Origin: Nibrella saemangeumensis | GTDB lineage: Bacteria; Bacteroidota; Bacteroidia; Cytophagales; Spirosomataceae | DNA: 64,000 nt | Assembly (NCBI RefSeq): GCF_039541915.1 | Contig: NZ_BAABHD010000029.1 | Coordinates: 372,001 to 436,000, forward strand | Direction of reading: 5' to 3' | Shown here: piece by piece, positions 34,198 through 42,414 of the stretch | Layout: each line of letters starts with the position of its first letter | Position numbering within the stretch: the stretch's first letter is position 1 | Made by a program: the position numbers and the translations under genes | The notes under the pieces: model-generated | The model's input: only the letters and a program-made list of their open reading frames with translations | Database searches by the model: none | Told to the model about the DNA's origin: nothing

Positions 34198-35481
34198 ATG
34201 GTAGATGTATTACTTGGCCTCCAGTGGGGCGACGAAGGGAAGGGTAAAATTGTTGACGTACTGGCTCCGCAGTATCAGGTAGTCGCCCGGTTCCAGGGCG
34301 GTCCTAACGCCGGTCATACGCTGGAGTTCGATGGCTTTAAGCATGTCCTGCACCAGATACCATCCGGTATCTTCCGAAGCGACATCCTGAACATTATCGG
34401 CAACGGCGTGGTACTCGACCCGATCGTATTTAAGCGGGAAATTGACGGACTGGCCAAGTTCAACCTTAGCCTGCAGCAAAACCTGCTGATCTCGAAAAAA
34501 GCCTCCATCATCATCCCGACTCACCGGTTGCTCGATGCCGCTTATGAGCAGGCCAAGGGTGCTTCCAAAATTGGCTCTACCCTGCGGGGAATCGGCCCAA
34601 CTTACCAGGATAAAGTCGCCCGGCAGGGGCTGCGCGTTGGTGACATTCTGTCGGACAACTTCCGTAAGAAGTACGATCAATTGGTAGCGACTCACAAGAC
34701 CATTCTCGACCACCACCAGTTCGACTACCAGTCGGTACTGCCGCAGGCCGAAGCTGAGTTCTTTGCTGCGGTCGACTTCATGAAGCAGTTTCAAATGACC
34801 GACAGTGAATATGCCGTTAACAACGCATTGAGTGCTGGTCAGAAAGTGCTGGCGGAAGGGGCTCAGGGTTCGCTGCTGGACATTGATTTTGGCTCATACC
34901 CCTTCGTAACCAGTTCAAACACAATGACCGCCGGTGCCTGTACGGGTCTCGGTATAGCCCCCCGGCAGATCGGTGAAGTATACGGCATTTATAAAGCGTA
35001 CTGCACCCGCGTGGGTAGCGGTCCGTTTCCAACCGAGTTGCTGGATGAAGAGGGAGAACGGATGCGTCAGGAAGGCCGGGAATTCGGCTCCACTACCGGT
35101 CGTCCGCGCCGGTGCGGCTGGCTCGACCTGCCCGCGCTTAAATACGCGATCATGATCAACGGTGTTACTCAGCTGATTATGATGAAGGTAGATGTACTCA
35201 ATATTTTTGAAACCATCAAGGTCTGCACCCATTACCGCCTGGCCGATGGTACATTAACCGAACAGATGCCCTACGATTTATGCGATTCCGATGTAACACC
35301 AGTTTATAAGGAATTTAAAGGATGGCAGACGGCCCTGACGGATTTTCACTCGTTCGACGAAATACCGGCCGAACTCGCTACCTATATCGATTTTCTGGAA
35401 GAATCACTGGGGCTACCCATCAGCTTTATCTCTACCGGACCAGACCGGGAAGCCATTATTCACCGGGAAGCGGTGGTCTAG
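34198..35481 (+). CDS. purA: Adenylosuccinate synthetase
   Basis: A 427-residue purine enzyme that converts IMP, aspartate and GTP into adenylosuccinate. The GTP loop GDEGKGK is at residues 11-17, with the catalytic Asp12 and the conserved His40-type residue in GPNAGHTLEF. GIGPTYQDK, SSNTMTAGAC and GRPRRCGWLDLPALKYA are classical signatures. The length is normal. It follows fur by 62 bases. A hairpin-plus-T terminator lies 30 bases after the stop codon. Confidence 0.97.
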   Translation: MVDVLLGLQWGDEGKGKIVDVLAPQYQVVARFQGGPNAGHTLEFDGFKHVLHQIPSGIFRSDILNIIGNGVVLDPIVFKREIDGLAKFNLSLQQNLLISKKASIIIPTHRLLDAAYEQAKGASKIGSTLRGIGPTYQDKVARQGLRVGDILSDNFRKKYDQLVATHKTILDHHQFDYQSVLPQAEAEFFAAVDFMKQFQMTDSEYAVNNALSAGQKVLAEGAQGSLLDIDFGSYPFVTSSNTMTAGACTGLGIAPRQIGEVYGIYKAYCTRVGSGPFPTELLDEEGERMRQEGREFGSTTGRPRRCGWLDLPALKYAIMINGVTQLIMMKVDVLNIFETIKVCTHYRLADGTLTEQMPYDLCDSDVTPVYKEFKGWQTALTDFHSFDEIPAELATYIDFLEESLGLPISFISTGPDREAIIHREAVV

Positions 35482-35510
35482 CATATACTATTTATTGCCA
35501 GACAGTTACT

Positions 35511-35543
35511 AAAGCTGCCCTTAATCCGGCAGCTTTTCTTTTT
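35511..35543 (+). terminator. Intrinsic terminator after purA
   Basis: 9-base arms at 35511-35519 and 35528-35536 with an 8-base loop are followed by a T-rich tract (TTTTCTTTTT). It lies 30 bases after the purA stop codon on the same strand. Confidence 0.85.
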
Positions 35544-35636
35544 CCGGAAGATTATGCCGGATATACTTGAAAGTAGCCCTGTTTTTTTTGTAACTTACCG
35601 GCGACACCACCTTACTTAAGCCTAACCTATCTTATT

Positions 35637-35849
35637 ATGTTACCGAAAAACATTGGCTTCATCGACCAGTTGGTACGGGGGCTTATTGTCGTTGATCTGC
35701 TTATCCCCTGCCTGCTGGGTATTATCTCAGGACCAATTTTTTACCTTTTTATTCTTCTCTCCATCGTTTTGGCCATTAGCTGCCTGACCGGGTTCTGTCC
35801 ACTCTACGGCGCTTTCAAGTTCTCAAGCCGTCGGGAATGGGATAATTAA
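35637..35849 (+). CDS. DUF2892 inner-membrane protein
   Basis: A 70-residue membrane protein. It fits DUF2892 (YgaP-type transmembrane domain): a short N-terminal amphipathic NIGFIDQLVRGLIV, two hydrophobic segments (about residues 15-50) and the CPLYGAFKF motif close to the C terminus. It is complete and stands alone between purA and the sulfite dehydrogenase genes. In other bacteria the domain often accompanies rhodanese or sulfur genes, which may be relevant given the SorAB pair just downstream, but this link is tentative. Confidence 0.85.
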   Translation: MLPKNIGFIDQLVRGLIVVDLLIPCLLGIISGPIFYLFILLSIVLAISCLTGFCPLYGAFKFSSRREWDN

Positions 35850-35860
35850 AAACGAAACTA

Positions 35861-35903
35861 CCCCGCACAATGCCCTGCTTATTTCGGTGAGCGGGGCTTT
35901 TTG
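35861..35903 (+). terminator. Possible terminator after the DUF2892 gene
   Basis: CCCCGC at 35861-35866 and GCGGGG at 35891-35896 can pair across a 24-base loop, followed by CTTTTTGTTG. The long loop makes it weaker than the purA terminator. Confidence 0.45.
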
Positions 35904-35937
35904 TTGGCTGGAAAATCACCGGTAATGCTTATTTTTG
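35904..35937 (+). promoter_or_regulatory. Possible Bacteroidota-type promoter for the sulfite dehydrogenase genes
   Basis: TTG at 35904-35906 and TATTTTTG at 35930-35937 are separated by 23 bases, at the upper end of the accepted spacing. The start of transcription would be near 35944, only about 13 bases before the ATG at 35957. Confidence 0.5.
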
Positions 35938-35956
35938 ATCTAAGAGTATAGACAAT

Positions 35957-37198
35957 ATGACCTCACCTGACTCTAATAGCTCCCTGTTTGACCGCCGTGG
36001 CTTTTTACGTAAAAGTGCCCTGGCTACCATGGCCGGCCTGCTCGGCACCGATCTGGTCTTTGCCCATCGCTTGCCAAAAGAGTATCTGCCGCTGGTGTTT
36101 GACGTTAACCCCATGGCTACCAAGCACAAAGACATGGTCGTACTGAACGACAAACCCTGGAACGTTGAGGCCCTCCCCCATTTGCTGGATGATGCCGTTA
36201 CCCCCACCGACAAGATGTTTATCCGCAACAATGGTTTGATGCCGGAGAAGATAGATACGGCAAACTGGTCGTTGACCATCAACGGCGAATCGGTAAAGGC
36301 ACCCAAAACCTACAAACTCAGCGACCTGAAGAAGCGCTTTAAAACGTACACCTACCAACTGGTGCTGGAGTGCGCCGGCAACGGCCGGGCCGGTTATGTG
36401 CCCCAAACAGCCGGTAATCAGTGGACCGACGGAGCCGTAAGCTGCGCCGAATGGACCGGCGTCCGGTTAAAGGATATCCTGGCCGATGTTGGGGTAAAAG
36501 CCGATGCGGTGTACATCGGCTATTACGGCAAAGACCTGCACGTGAGTCAGGACCCCACCAAAGCCGTTATTTCGCGGGGTGTTCCGATGCGTAAGGCGAC
36601 GGAAGACGAAACCCTGGTTGCCTGGGCCATGAACGGGCAGGATATTCCGCTGGCGCACGGCTTTCCGCTGCGGCTGGTGATTGGCGGCTGGCCGGCGTCG
36701 GTATCGGGTAAATGGCTGCACACGATCTCGGTTCGAAACAAAGTCCATGATGGCGCTAAGATGACCGGCAAAAGTTACAAGGTACCCATGAACGCAGTCG
36801 AGCCGGGGGTAGACCCGCCGGAAGACCAGTTCAGGATTATTGAGTCCATGCCGGTGAAGTCGCTCATTACGTTTCCCAAAACCGGGGCCATGCTGGACCA
36901 GGGCAAACCGCTAACGCTGCGAGGCCATGCCTGGGCGGGTGACCGTAGCGTTAAAGAAATGTATGTATCCTACGATTTCGGCGCCACCTGGCAGCGTTGT
37001 GACCTGAAGCTCGCCAAAAACCGACTGGCGTGGCAACACTGGTCGGCAAGTGTAAAGCTGCCGCAAAAAGGGTATTACGAAATCTGGGCGCGGGCGGTAG
37101 ATGATGCCGGTATTTCCCAACCGATGGTGATGCCGCAGTGGAACCCCGAAGGCTATATTAATAATGCCTGCCACCGGATTGCGGTGAAAGTGGTTTAA
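35957..37198 (+). CDS. sorA: Molybdopterin-dependent sulfite dehydrogenase, SorA-like
   Basis: A 413-residue periplasmic oxidoreductase. A twin-arginine signal (DRRGFLRKS, residues 12-20) exports it with the cofactor bound. The sulfite-oxidase Moco domain contains LECAGNGR with the molybdenum-ligand Cys139. The following GAVSCAEWTGVRLKDIL and the PLAHGFPLRLVIGGW segment match the family, and the C-terminal Mo-co dimerisation domain (about 300-413) contains YVSYDFGATWQ. It oxidises sulfite to sulfate or a related substrate. The gene next to it encodes a monohaem cytochrome, consistent with a SorAB electron path. Confidence 0.88.
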   Translation: MTSPDSNSSLFDRRGFLRKSALATMAGLLGTDLVFAHRLPKEYLPLVFDVNPMATKHKDMVVLNDKPWNVEALPHLLDDAVTPTDKMFIRNNGLMPEKIDTANWSLTINGESVKAPKTYKLSDLKKRFKTYTYQLVLECAGNGRAGYVPQTAGNQWTDGAVSCAEWTGVRLKDILADVGVKADAVYIGYYGKDLHVSQDPTKAVISRGVPMRKATEDETLVAWAMNGQDIPLAHGFPLRLVIGGWPASVSGKWLHTISVRNKVHDGAKMTGKSYKVPMNAVEPGVDPPEDQFRIIESMPVKSLITFPKTGAMLDQGKPLTLRGHAWAGDRSVKEMYVSYDFGATWQRCDLKLAKNRLAWQHWSASVKLPQKGYYEIWARAVDDAGISQPMVMPQWNPEGYINNACHRIAVKVV

Positions 37199-37216
37199 CC
37201 GAAAGATGCCTTAAGA

Positions 37217-37627
37217 ATGATGAATGATAAATGGACAAGGAGCGCGTGCGGAGTTTTGGCGCTGCTGGGATGCCTGATGGTATTTTCAGGATTCGAGGCA
37301 GCGTTGCCGTCTGGCCCATCGCCAATGATTCTTGCGGATAGTTTGACCAAAGACCCGGATACGGGCTTGGTGGTGGCAGAGCAGTTGAATGTAGTAAAGG
37401 CCCATTGTACGTCCTGCCATTCCAGTAAGCTGATCCTGCAAAATCGCTTCACCCGCGACGGCTGGAAAGAGAAAATCCGCTGGATGCAGCGCACCCAGAA
37501 CCTGTGGGATCTGCGCGATTCGGAGCCGGTGGTGCTGGATTATCTGGCAAAGTATTACGGACCCGAGCAAAAGGCGTTTGACGGTCGCCGGAAGCCCCTG
37601 CCGGGCGTTCAATGGTATAAATTGTAA
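37217..37627 (+). CDS. sorB: Monohaem cytochrome c, SorB-like
   Basis: A 136-residue exported c-type cytochrome. The first 30 residues form a signal peptide or anchor (CGVLALLGCLMVFSG). The haem site is CTSCH at residues 64-68, and RWMQRT in the C-terminal half offers an axial methionine. Its size and place 18 bases after the molybdoenzyme gene fit SorB, the electron acceptor subunit of sulfite dehydrogenase, passing electrons toward the respiratory chain. The electron route beyond this is unknown. Confidence 0.8.
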   Translation: MMNDKWTRSACGVLALLGCLMVFSGFEAALPSGPSPMILADSLTKDPDTGLVVAEQLNVVKAHCTSCHSSKLILQNRFTRDGWKEKIRWMQRTQNLWDLRDSEPVVLDYLAKYYGPEQKAFDGRRKPLPGVQWYKL

Positions 37628-37630
37628 TCG

Positions 37631-38299
37631 ATGTCACACAAAGCATTCTATCAGGCCCTTTACCAGAACGACCAGTTATTCCGGCTGGATGAAGCCCCCA
37701 TCCCAGTGATGGTAGCGCCGGAACGGGTCGCCCGGCCGGTGGTCGAAGAAGTACCCCAGGAAGTCTCTGCAGAGCTGGAAGCCCTCCCGGTAGCAACGGC
37801 TACGACAGAGCCAATGGCCGAACCGGTAACGGTAATTATTCCGGAGCCCATGGTAATACCTGCTGCCATTGTCGAAAAAGTGACCGCTCCCGCTCCACCC
37901 GTCGCCCCTAAATCGGTACGAAACGTGCCGGCAATACCGCCCGTCAACCAAAAAGTGCTGATTCTGGTAGACGAAGACTTAACCCCCGCTGACCACTTAT
38001 TTCTAGAGAAAATTCTGAATGCCGTTAGTCTGAATCTTGAGGGAGTTGATCTGGTGAATATACATAACTCGCAGGCGATGGAATTTGAGCCGCTGCTGCG
38101 GGGGAAGGTAATTCATCATTTCTTTACTTTCGGTGTTCCCTTCAGCCAGATCAATCTTGACATCATGATGGATCGTTATCATCCCGTTCGGTTTGATGGC
38201 ATTACGTTTATGATGGCCGATTCGCTGCCGGTCATTGAAGAGGATAAAGACCTGAAGAAACGGTTGTGGGGAGCGTTGCAGCGGATATTCTTTAAATAA
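37631..38299 (+). CDS. Uncharacterised protein with Pro/Ala/Val-rich linker and HolD-like C-terminal half
   Basis: A 222-residue cytoplasmic protein starting 3 bases after sorB. It has a short N-terminal helix with YQALYQNDQLF, a Pro/Ala/Val/Glu-rich linker (about 25-105), and a globular C-terminal half with VLILVDEDLTPADHLFLEKI, HHFFTFGVPFSQI and KKRLWGALQRIFFK. The strand-helix order and the terminal KK-LW--L motif recall the psi subunit (HolD) of DNA polymerase III and its uracil-glycosylase-like fold. This similarity is by eye only. No link to sulfite metabolism is evident beyond location. Confidence 0.6.
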   Translation: MSHKAFYQALYQNDQLFRLDEAPIPVMVAPERVARPVVEEVPQEVSAELEALPVATATTEPMAEPVTVIIPEPMVIPAAIVEKVTAPAPPVAPKSVRNVPAIPPVNQKVLILVDEDLTPADHLFLEKILNAVSLNLEGVDLVNIHNSQAMEFEPLLRGKVIHHFFTFGVPFSQINLDIMMDRYHPVRFDGITFMMADSLPVIEEDKDLKKRLWGALQRIFFK

Positions 38300-38313
38300 T
38301 AATTGAATGGTAA

Positions 38314-38408
38314 AATGATAGAATGATTGAATAATGGGCAACAATTAGTCAGACTAGACTATTTGTCCCTGGTACTCAATCATTCTATCATTCAATCATT
38401 CTATCACT
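38314..38408. repeat. Dispersed inverted and tandem repeat (CAATCATTCTATCA type)
   Basis: A 17-base arm at 38314-38330 is matched exactly by its reverse complement at 38376-38392. The right side holds two tandem copies of a 16-base unit (starting at 38376 and 38392). The 19 bases at 38390-38408 are found again, reversed, at 30877-30895. It fills the gap between the HolD-like ORF and the permease gene. Confidence 0.65.
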
Positions 38409-38421
38409 CACTCTTTCAATT

Positions 38422-39750
38422 ATGTCCTCTCCTCCAGACGGTCCCCAGCGCCCCGGTCTCCGAAAAGTCATTACCACCACCCAGTTATGGGCCATCGCCG
38501 TTGGGCTGGTCATCTCCGGCGAATATTTTGGCTGGAATTACGGCTGGGCCGTGGCTGGCACCGTCGGGTTTCTGATTGCCACGCTGCTGGTCACAGTCCT
38601 CTACATCGCCTTCATTTTTAGCTACACCGAACTGACGGCGGCTATACCCGACGCGGGCGGCCCTTTTACCTATGCGTTCCGGGCTTTCGGTCCTATTGGT
38701 GGTTTTCTGGCCGGCTTTGCCACGCTGGTTGATTTTTTGATGGCTCCGCCCGCCATTGCGGCAGCCCTCGGCGCTTACACCCATTTTCTTAATCCGGCCA
38801 TTCCTATATTGCCGGTAGCCATTGCTACGTACGTCATTTTTATAGGCATCAACATCATCGGTATCAAAGAGTCGGCCAATTTTTCGGTGGTCGTGACCAT
38901 TCTCTCGGTAGTGGAACTGCTGGTGTTTATGGCGTTGATTTTTCCCTTTTACAAGACCGAAAATTTTCTGGCGCACAACGATACCTTCACCATTGGCGGC
39001 ATCTTTGCAGCCCTGCCCTTTGCCATTTGGTTTTACCTGGCCATTGAAGGCGTTGCCATGGTAGCGGAAGAAGTGAAAGATACCCGCAAAACCATTCCCC
39101 GCGCTTATCTGCTGAGCATAGCCACGCTGGTTTTGCTGGCGCTGGGCACCATGATGCTCTCAGGTGGCATCGGCGACTGGCGGCAGCTTAGCCAGCTTGA
39201 CTACCCGCTGCCCGAGGCCCTGGCCATGACTATGGGTAAACAAAGCCCCTGGGCCAAAATTTTCGCCAGCCTAGGCTTGTTTGGGCTGATTGCCTCCTTC
39301 CACTGCAATACCATTGGCTACTCCCGGCAGATTTATGCGCTGGCCCGGAGCGGGTATCTGCCTGAATTCCTGGCCAATATCAGTGTGCGGTTTCAGACGC
39401 CCCACTGGGCGCTGATTGCCGGCGGCCTCGTTGGTTTTCTGGCACTCTTTACCGGCACCACCGACGAAATCATCATTCTGTCGGCGCTGGGAGCGGTGGT
39501 CATGTACATCATCAGTATGCTCAGCCTGTTTATGCTACGCAAGAAAGAGCCGGCGCTGAACCGCCCTTTTCTGGCTCCCATTTATCCCTGGGCTCCGCTG
39601 GTAGCGCTATTTCTTTCGGCTGTGTGCCTGGTGGCCATTATCTACTACAACCCTAAACTAAGCCTCATCTTTATTGGTTTACTACTGGTATCGCTCGTTC
39701 TGTTCCTGCGAATAGGCGTTCAGGACCGGGAGGTACCCACAGCCTCCTAA
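38422..39750 (+). CDS. APC superfamily permease, ethanolamine-permease type
   Basis: A 442-residue inner-membrane transporter with about twelve hydrophobic segments. The first segment (TTTQLWAIAVGLVISGEYFGWNYGW) and the conserved FTYAFRAFGPIGGFLAGF are close to the ethanolamine permease (Eat) branch of amino acid-polyamine-organocation carriers. ANFSVVVTILSVVELLVF and EGVAMVAEEVKDTRKTIPRAY agree. No eutBC or aldehyde dehydrogenase gene is adjacent, so ethanolamine as substrate is unconfirmed; an amino acid remains possible. A dispersed repeat precedes it. Confidence 0.8.
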   Translation: MSSPPDGPQRPGLRKVITTTQLWAIAVGLVISGEYFGWNYGWAVAGTVGFLIATLLVTVLYIAFIFSYTELTAAIPDAGGPFTYAFRAFGPIGGFLAGFATLVDFLMAPPAIAAALGAYTHFLNPAIPILPVAIATYVIFIGINIIGIKESANFSVVVTILSVVELLVFMALIFPFYKTENFLAHNDTFTIGGIFAALPFAIWFYLAIEGVAMVAEEVKDTRKTIPRAYLLSIATLVLLALGTMMLSGGIGDWRQLSQLDYPLPEALAMTMGKQSPWAKIFASLGLFGLIASFHCNTIGYSRQIYALARSGYLPEFLANISVRFQTPHWALIAGGLVGFLALFTGTTDEIIILSALGAVVMYIISMLSLFMLRKKEPALNRPFLAPIYPWAPLVALFLSAVCLVAIIYYNPKLSLIFIGLLLVSLVLFLRIGVQDREVPTAS

Positions 39751-39870
39751 CTACCGCCAATACTAACAGGCCTACTGCTCGCAAAGCGTGGTAGTCAAAC
39801 AATAATTCTACATATTGGGGAGTTTTACTATAATAGCTTTTTAATCCGACTGATTTAACGCTGCCCGCTT

Positions 39871-40956
39871 ATGGCATTGTTTGATAAATTATTGGCCCCT
39901 TTCCGCAAAAAGGAACCAAATGCTGATCTGACGCTTACCCCGTTTCTGCCGGAACCAGCGCCTGCCAGCCTTTCTCCGGCTCCCGCAGCCAGTATGCCCC
40001 CTCCGCAGGCTTCTTTTCCGGCTATTCCAACGCCGGTCGACCAGGATATTCCGGCCTGGATGGAAGATGAAGACCTGCTTCGGGATGAGGGTGTCATTTT
40101 TGGTTTATCGGATGCCAAACCGGAGGAAAAGATTGCCGCCATCCGAACGTATTTTGTCCACCGGTGTGCCGATCTGGAGCGGGATATTGAGCGGTATAAT
40201 GAAAAAATTGGTGAGCTGAACCTCTTCATTGAACAGAAGGAAAACCGGATCGGCGAACTTGACCACCGCCAACACGAACTGGCCAACCGCCCACCCGGCG
40301 ATCACCACTTACCCCGCACTATCATTGGCCTCACTTTATCAACGGCAATGTGCGTAGGCAATTACTTCCTGATCGAGGAAACGCTACGTCCGGCCTTTGA
40401 GCAGAGCCGGCTGATCTCGGTCGGGATTTTTCTGGCCGGTATGTTCAATCTCTTTAGCCGGACATCGTTCTTCCACGAAAACGGTTCGCCCGCAACACGC
40501 CGGCGGCTGCTGGAAGAGATTGGTTTACCGCTGGCCGCTGCCTTGTTTGTATTTGCCCAGGCGGTACAACGGCAGCCTTTCCTGCAGGCCATGGCGCTGC
40601 TGGTGTTTGTATTTTTCCTGTTTTTACTGTCGGGCAAGCTGCTGTTAGGTACCCTCACGGTACTTCGTAACGACCTCCGTATCTACTTCGGGAACAAACA
40701 ATTGAAGAATGAACAAAAAACGCGGTCGGCACAGTGGGAAGCCGAGATTGACACCCTCCGGAAAGAAATAGATGAACTACGGGTGCAGAAGTGGCAGATC
40801 ATCCCTGATCTGAACCGCGCCGAAGCCGAGTTCAGCCGCATGAACGCCAGGCGGGATATGCTGATCAAGCTCTTTGAAAGCGAATACAATCTCGCCCGCA
40901 CCCTGAAAACACAATTAACCGAACGCCAGCGGCAGGCAATTTTACGAGGGCGTTAA
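39871..40956 (+). CDS. Uncharacterised coiled-coil membrane protein (pair member A)
   Basis: A 361-residue protein of no recognised family. The first 70 residues are Pro/Ala-rich and of low complexity, starting with a basic amphipathic helix (MALFDKLLAPFRKK). A helical segment (DLERDIERYNEKIGELNLFIEQKE, about 105-135) is followed by four hydrophobic segments between about 148 and 265. The last 95 residues are a second coiled coil with KEIDELRVQKWQIIPDLNRA. The stop codon is 5 bases before the next gene, so the two are co-transcribed and likely co-translated. The shared coiled-coil/membrane/coiled-coil plan suggests partners. Confidence 0.75.
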   Translation: MALFDKLLAPFRKKEPNADLTLTPFLPEPAPASLSPAPAASMPPPQASFPAIPTPVDQDIPAWMEDEDLLRDEGVIFGLSDAKPEEKIAAIRTYFVHRCADLERDIERYNEKIGELNLFIEQKENRIGELDHRQHELANRPPGDHHLPRTIIGLTLSTAMCVGNYFLIEETLRPAFEQSRLISVGIFLAGMFNLFSRTSFFHENGSPATRRRLLEEIGLPLAAALFVFAQAVQRQPFLQAMALLVFVFFLFLLSGKLLLGTLTVLRNDLRIYFGNKQLKNEQKTRSAQWEAEIDTLRKEIDELRVQKWQIIPDLNRAEAEFSRMNARRDMLIKLFESEYNLARTLKTQLTERQRQAILRGR

Positions 40957-40961
40957 AAATT

Positions 40962-42368
40962 ATGGAACAACAAAATCAACCGGTTAATCACTACGATTTT
41001 CAGCACGGCTATACCAGCGGTGTTGAGGGTGTGACCCGTGATACATACGAGGGGTACCTGTCGAGCCAGGTGAATCATGAGTGGCTGACGGACCGCATCG
41101 AGGAAAAACGCAATGAACTGCAACGACTGGACCAGCAGGTCAACGAAACGACTGCCAACCGGAAGTCGGCCTACAATCAGTTACAGGAGCATATACTAAG
41201 GCTAAGTGTCCAGTCGAAGCGGGTAGATCGGCTGGAAAAAGACCGCGACACCATTGAGGAGGAGCAAATCTCGCTCAGGGAGCGCCGGTCAAAAGCGGCA
41301 CCCGATTATTCGTTATTGGCAGGCCTGCTGTTTTTTGTGGCGGGTATCTCGTTCCTGGCCGGTGACCTGATCATCTCCCACGAGATTGTAGCCTACGCCC
41401 TGAATATCCGCAATAACACGGAAGCCTGGGCTTTCGCGGTGGGTCTGGCCATGGTGTCTATCCTGCTTAAACCAGCGTATGACCGGCTCATCGAAAAACC
41501 CTTTCTGGAAGAGCCCGAGCGCAACCAGACCAAATATGAGCGATTTAAAGTGGCGCTGGCCATCTTCTCCGTTATCACATTGGCCATTCTGGGCTGGTTC
41601 CGGTATGAAGCCTACCGCACCGATCAGCTGAAGTCGGCCATCAATAAGTCAATCCGGCAGATGCAGCTGAACGGGGCTCCGGTAGACCCTACTACGGGTG
41701 TTCAGCAGTACGACCCGGCGCTGCTTAACAGGATTGAAAAGCAATTACAGGAATCGGATGCGTTGAACCAGACCCTGGTAAGCAGCCCATTTGCGTTGCT
41801 GTCGTTCGTATTAAGCGGTATTTTGTTTGCGATAGCTGGTGCCGTTTGCCTGGGTATTGCGCTGCCGGTGCTACAGGCGTTCTGGTTCCGGTGGTTACAG
41901 GCCGATATCCGGCTCTGGAAACTACGTCGTCGCCTGAAGCGGGTTGTTCGGGAACTAACGCCGGCGGAGCAGGAACTGGCGACCCAGATTACCCGCAAAA
42001 ACGTGCTGGAGCATGAACTGGAACTGCTGCCCCCGCTGGACGATTTGCAAAAACAGAAGCAAACCGTTGCCGGTGAACTGAATCAATTGCTGGAAGAAAG
42101 CAAACTGGCCCGCGCCGACAGCCGCATTGCCAACTACAACGATGGCTTTTCCAAAGGCGAAGCAGCCCGAACCGCAATGTCTGATGAAGAGTATCAGCAG
42201 TTCCGTAACGGCTATTTTACTACCCAAAACTTAGCCAACCGGGCGAAAGCCAATTCATCAGAACGATCCGTAACTATGAATTCTTCGCGTAACCGGGGAC
42301 TTCGGCCTTACCAAGCTATTAGAAAGTTTATTGCGGATGATTTTGAGCAGGGAGAACGGGAGGAGTGA
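40962..42368 (+). CDS. Uncharacterised coiled-coil membrane protein (pair member B)
   Basis: A 468-residue protein of no recognised family. Its layout is a short N-terminal motif (QHGYTSGVEG, about 14-23), a coiled coil (about 40-105), four hydrophobic segments (about 117-137, 150-166, 193-213, 275-305), a second coiled coil (about 325-395) and a C-terminal motif with DGFSKGEAARTA and NGYF. The two end motifs resemble each other. It has no signal peptide, so it may be an inner-membrane protein with both coiled coils in the cytoplasm. It probably works with pair member A, whose gene ends 5 bases upstream. Confidence 0.75.
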   Translation: MEQQNQPVNHYDFQHGYTSGVEGVTRDTYEGYLSSQVNHEWLTDRIEEKRNELQRLDQQVNETTANRKSAYNQLQEHILRLSVQSKRVDRLEKDRDTIEEEQISLRERRSKAAPDYSLLAGLLFFVAGISFLAGDLIISHEIVAYALNIRNNTEAWAFAVGLAMVSILLKPAYDRLIEKPFLEEPERNQTKYERFKVALAIFSVITLAILGWFRYEAYRTDQLKSAINKSIRQMQLNGAPVDPTTGVQQYDPALLNRIEKQLQESDALNQTLVSSPFALLSFVLSGILFAIAGAVCLGIALPVLQAFWFRWLQADIRLWKLRRRLKRVVRELTPAEQELATQITRKNVLEHELELLPPLDDLQKQKQTVAGELNQLLEESKLARADSRIANYNDGFSKGEAARTAMSDEEYQQFRNGYFTTQNLANRAKANSSERSVTMNSSRNRGLRPYQAIRKFIADDFEQGEREE

Positions 42369-42373
42369 TTCTT

Positions 42374-42405
42374 ACCCCTAAATCCCCTTTAGGGAATTTA
42401 GGGGT
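42374..42405. terminator. Inverted repeat between convergent genes
   Basis: Arms at 42374-42388 and 42391-42405 are reverse complements with one mismatch in 15, in the 46 bases between two convergent genes. The CCCCTAAATCCCCT-type sequence is of a kind common in Bacteroidota intergenic regions. A bidirectional terminator is likely, although the T-tract is short. Confidence 0.55.
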
Positions 42406-42414
42406 TAATGAAAT

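Noticed and set aside
38376..38408. Two tandem 16-base units, considered as a CRISPR fragment
   Set aside because: The units abut with no spacer between them, the repeat is shorter than CRISPR repeats, and no cas gene is present.
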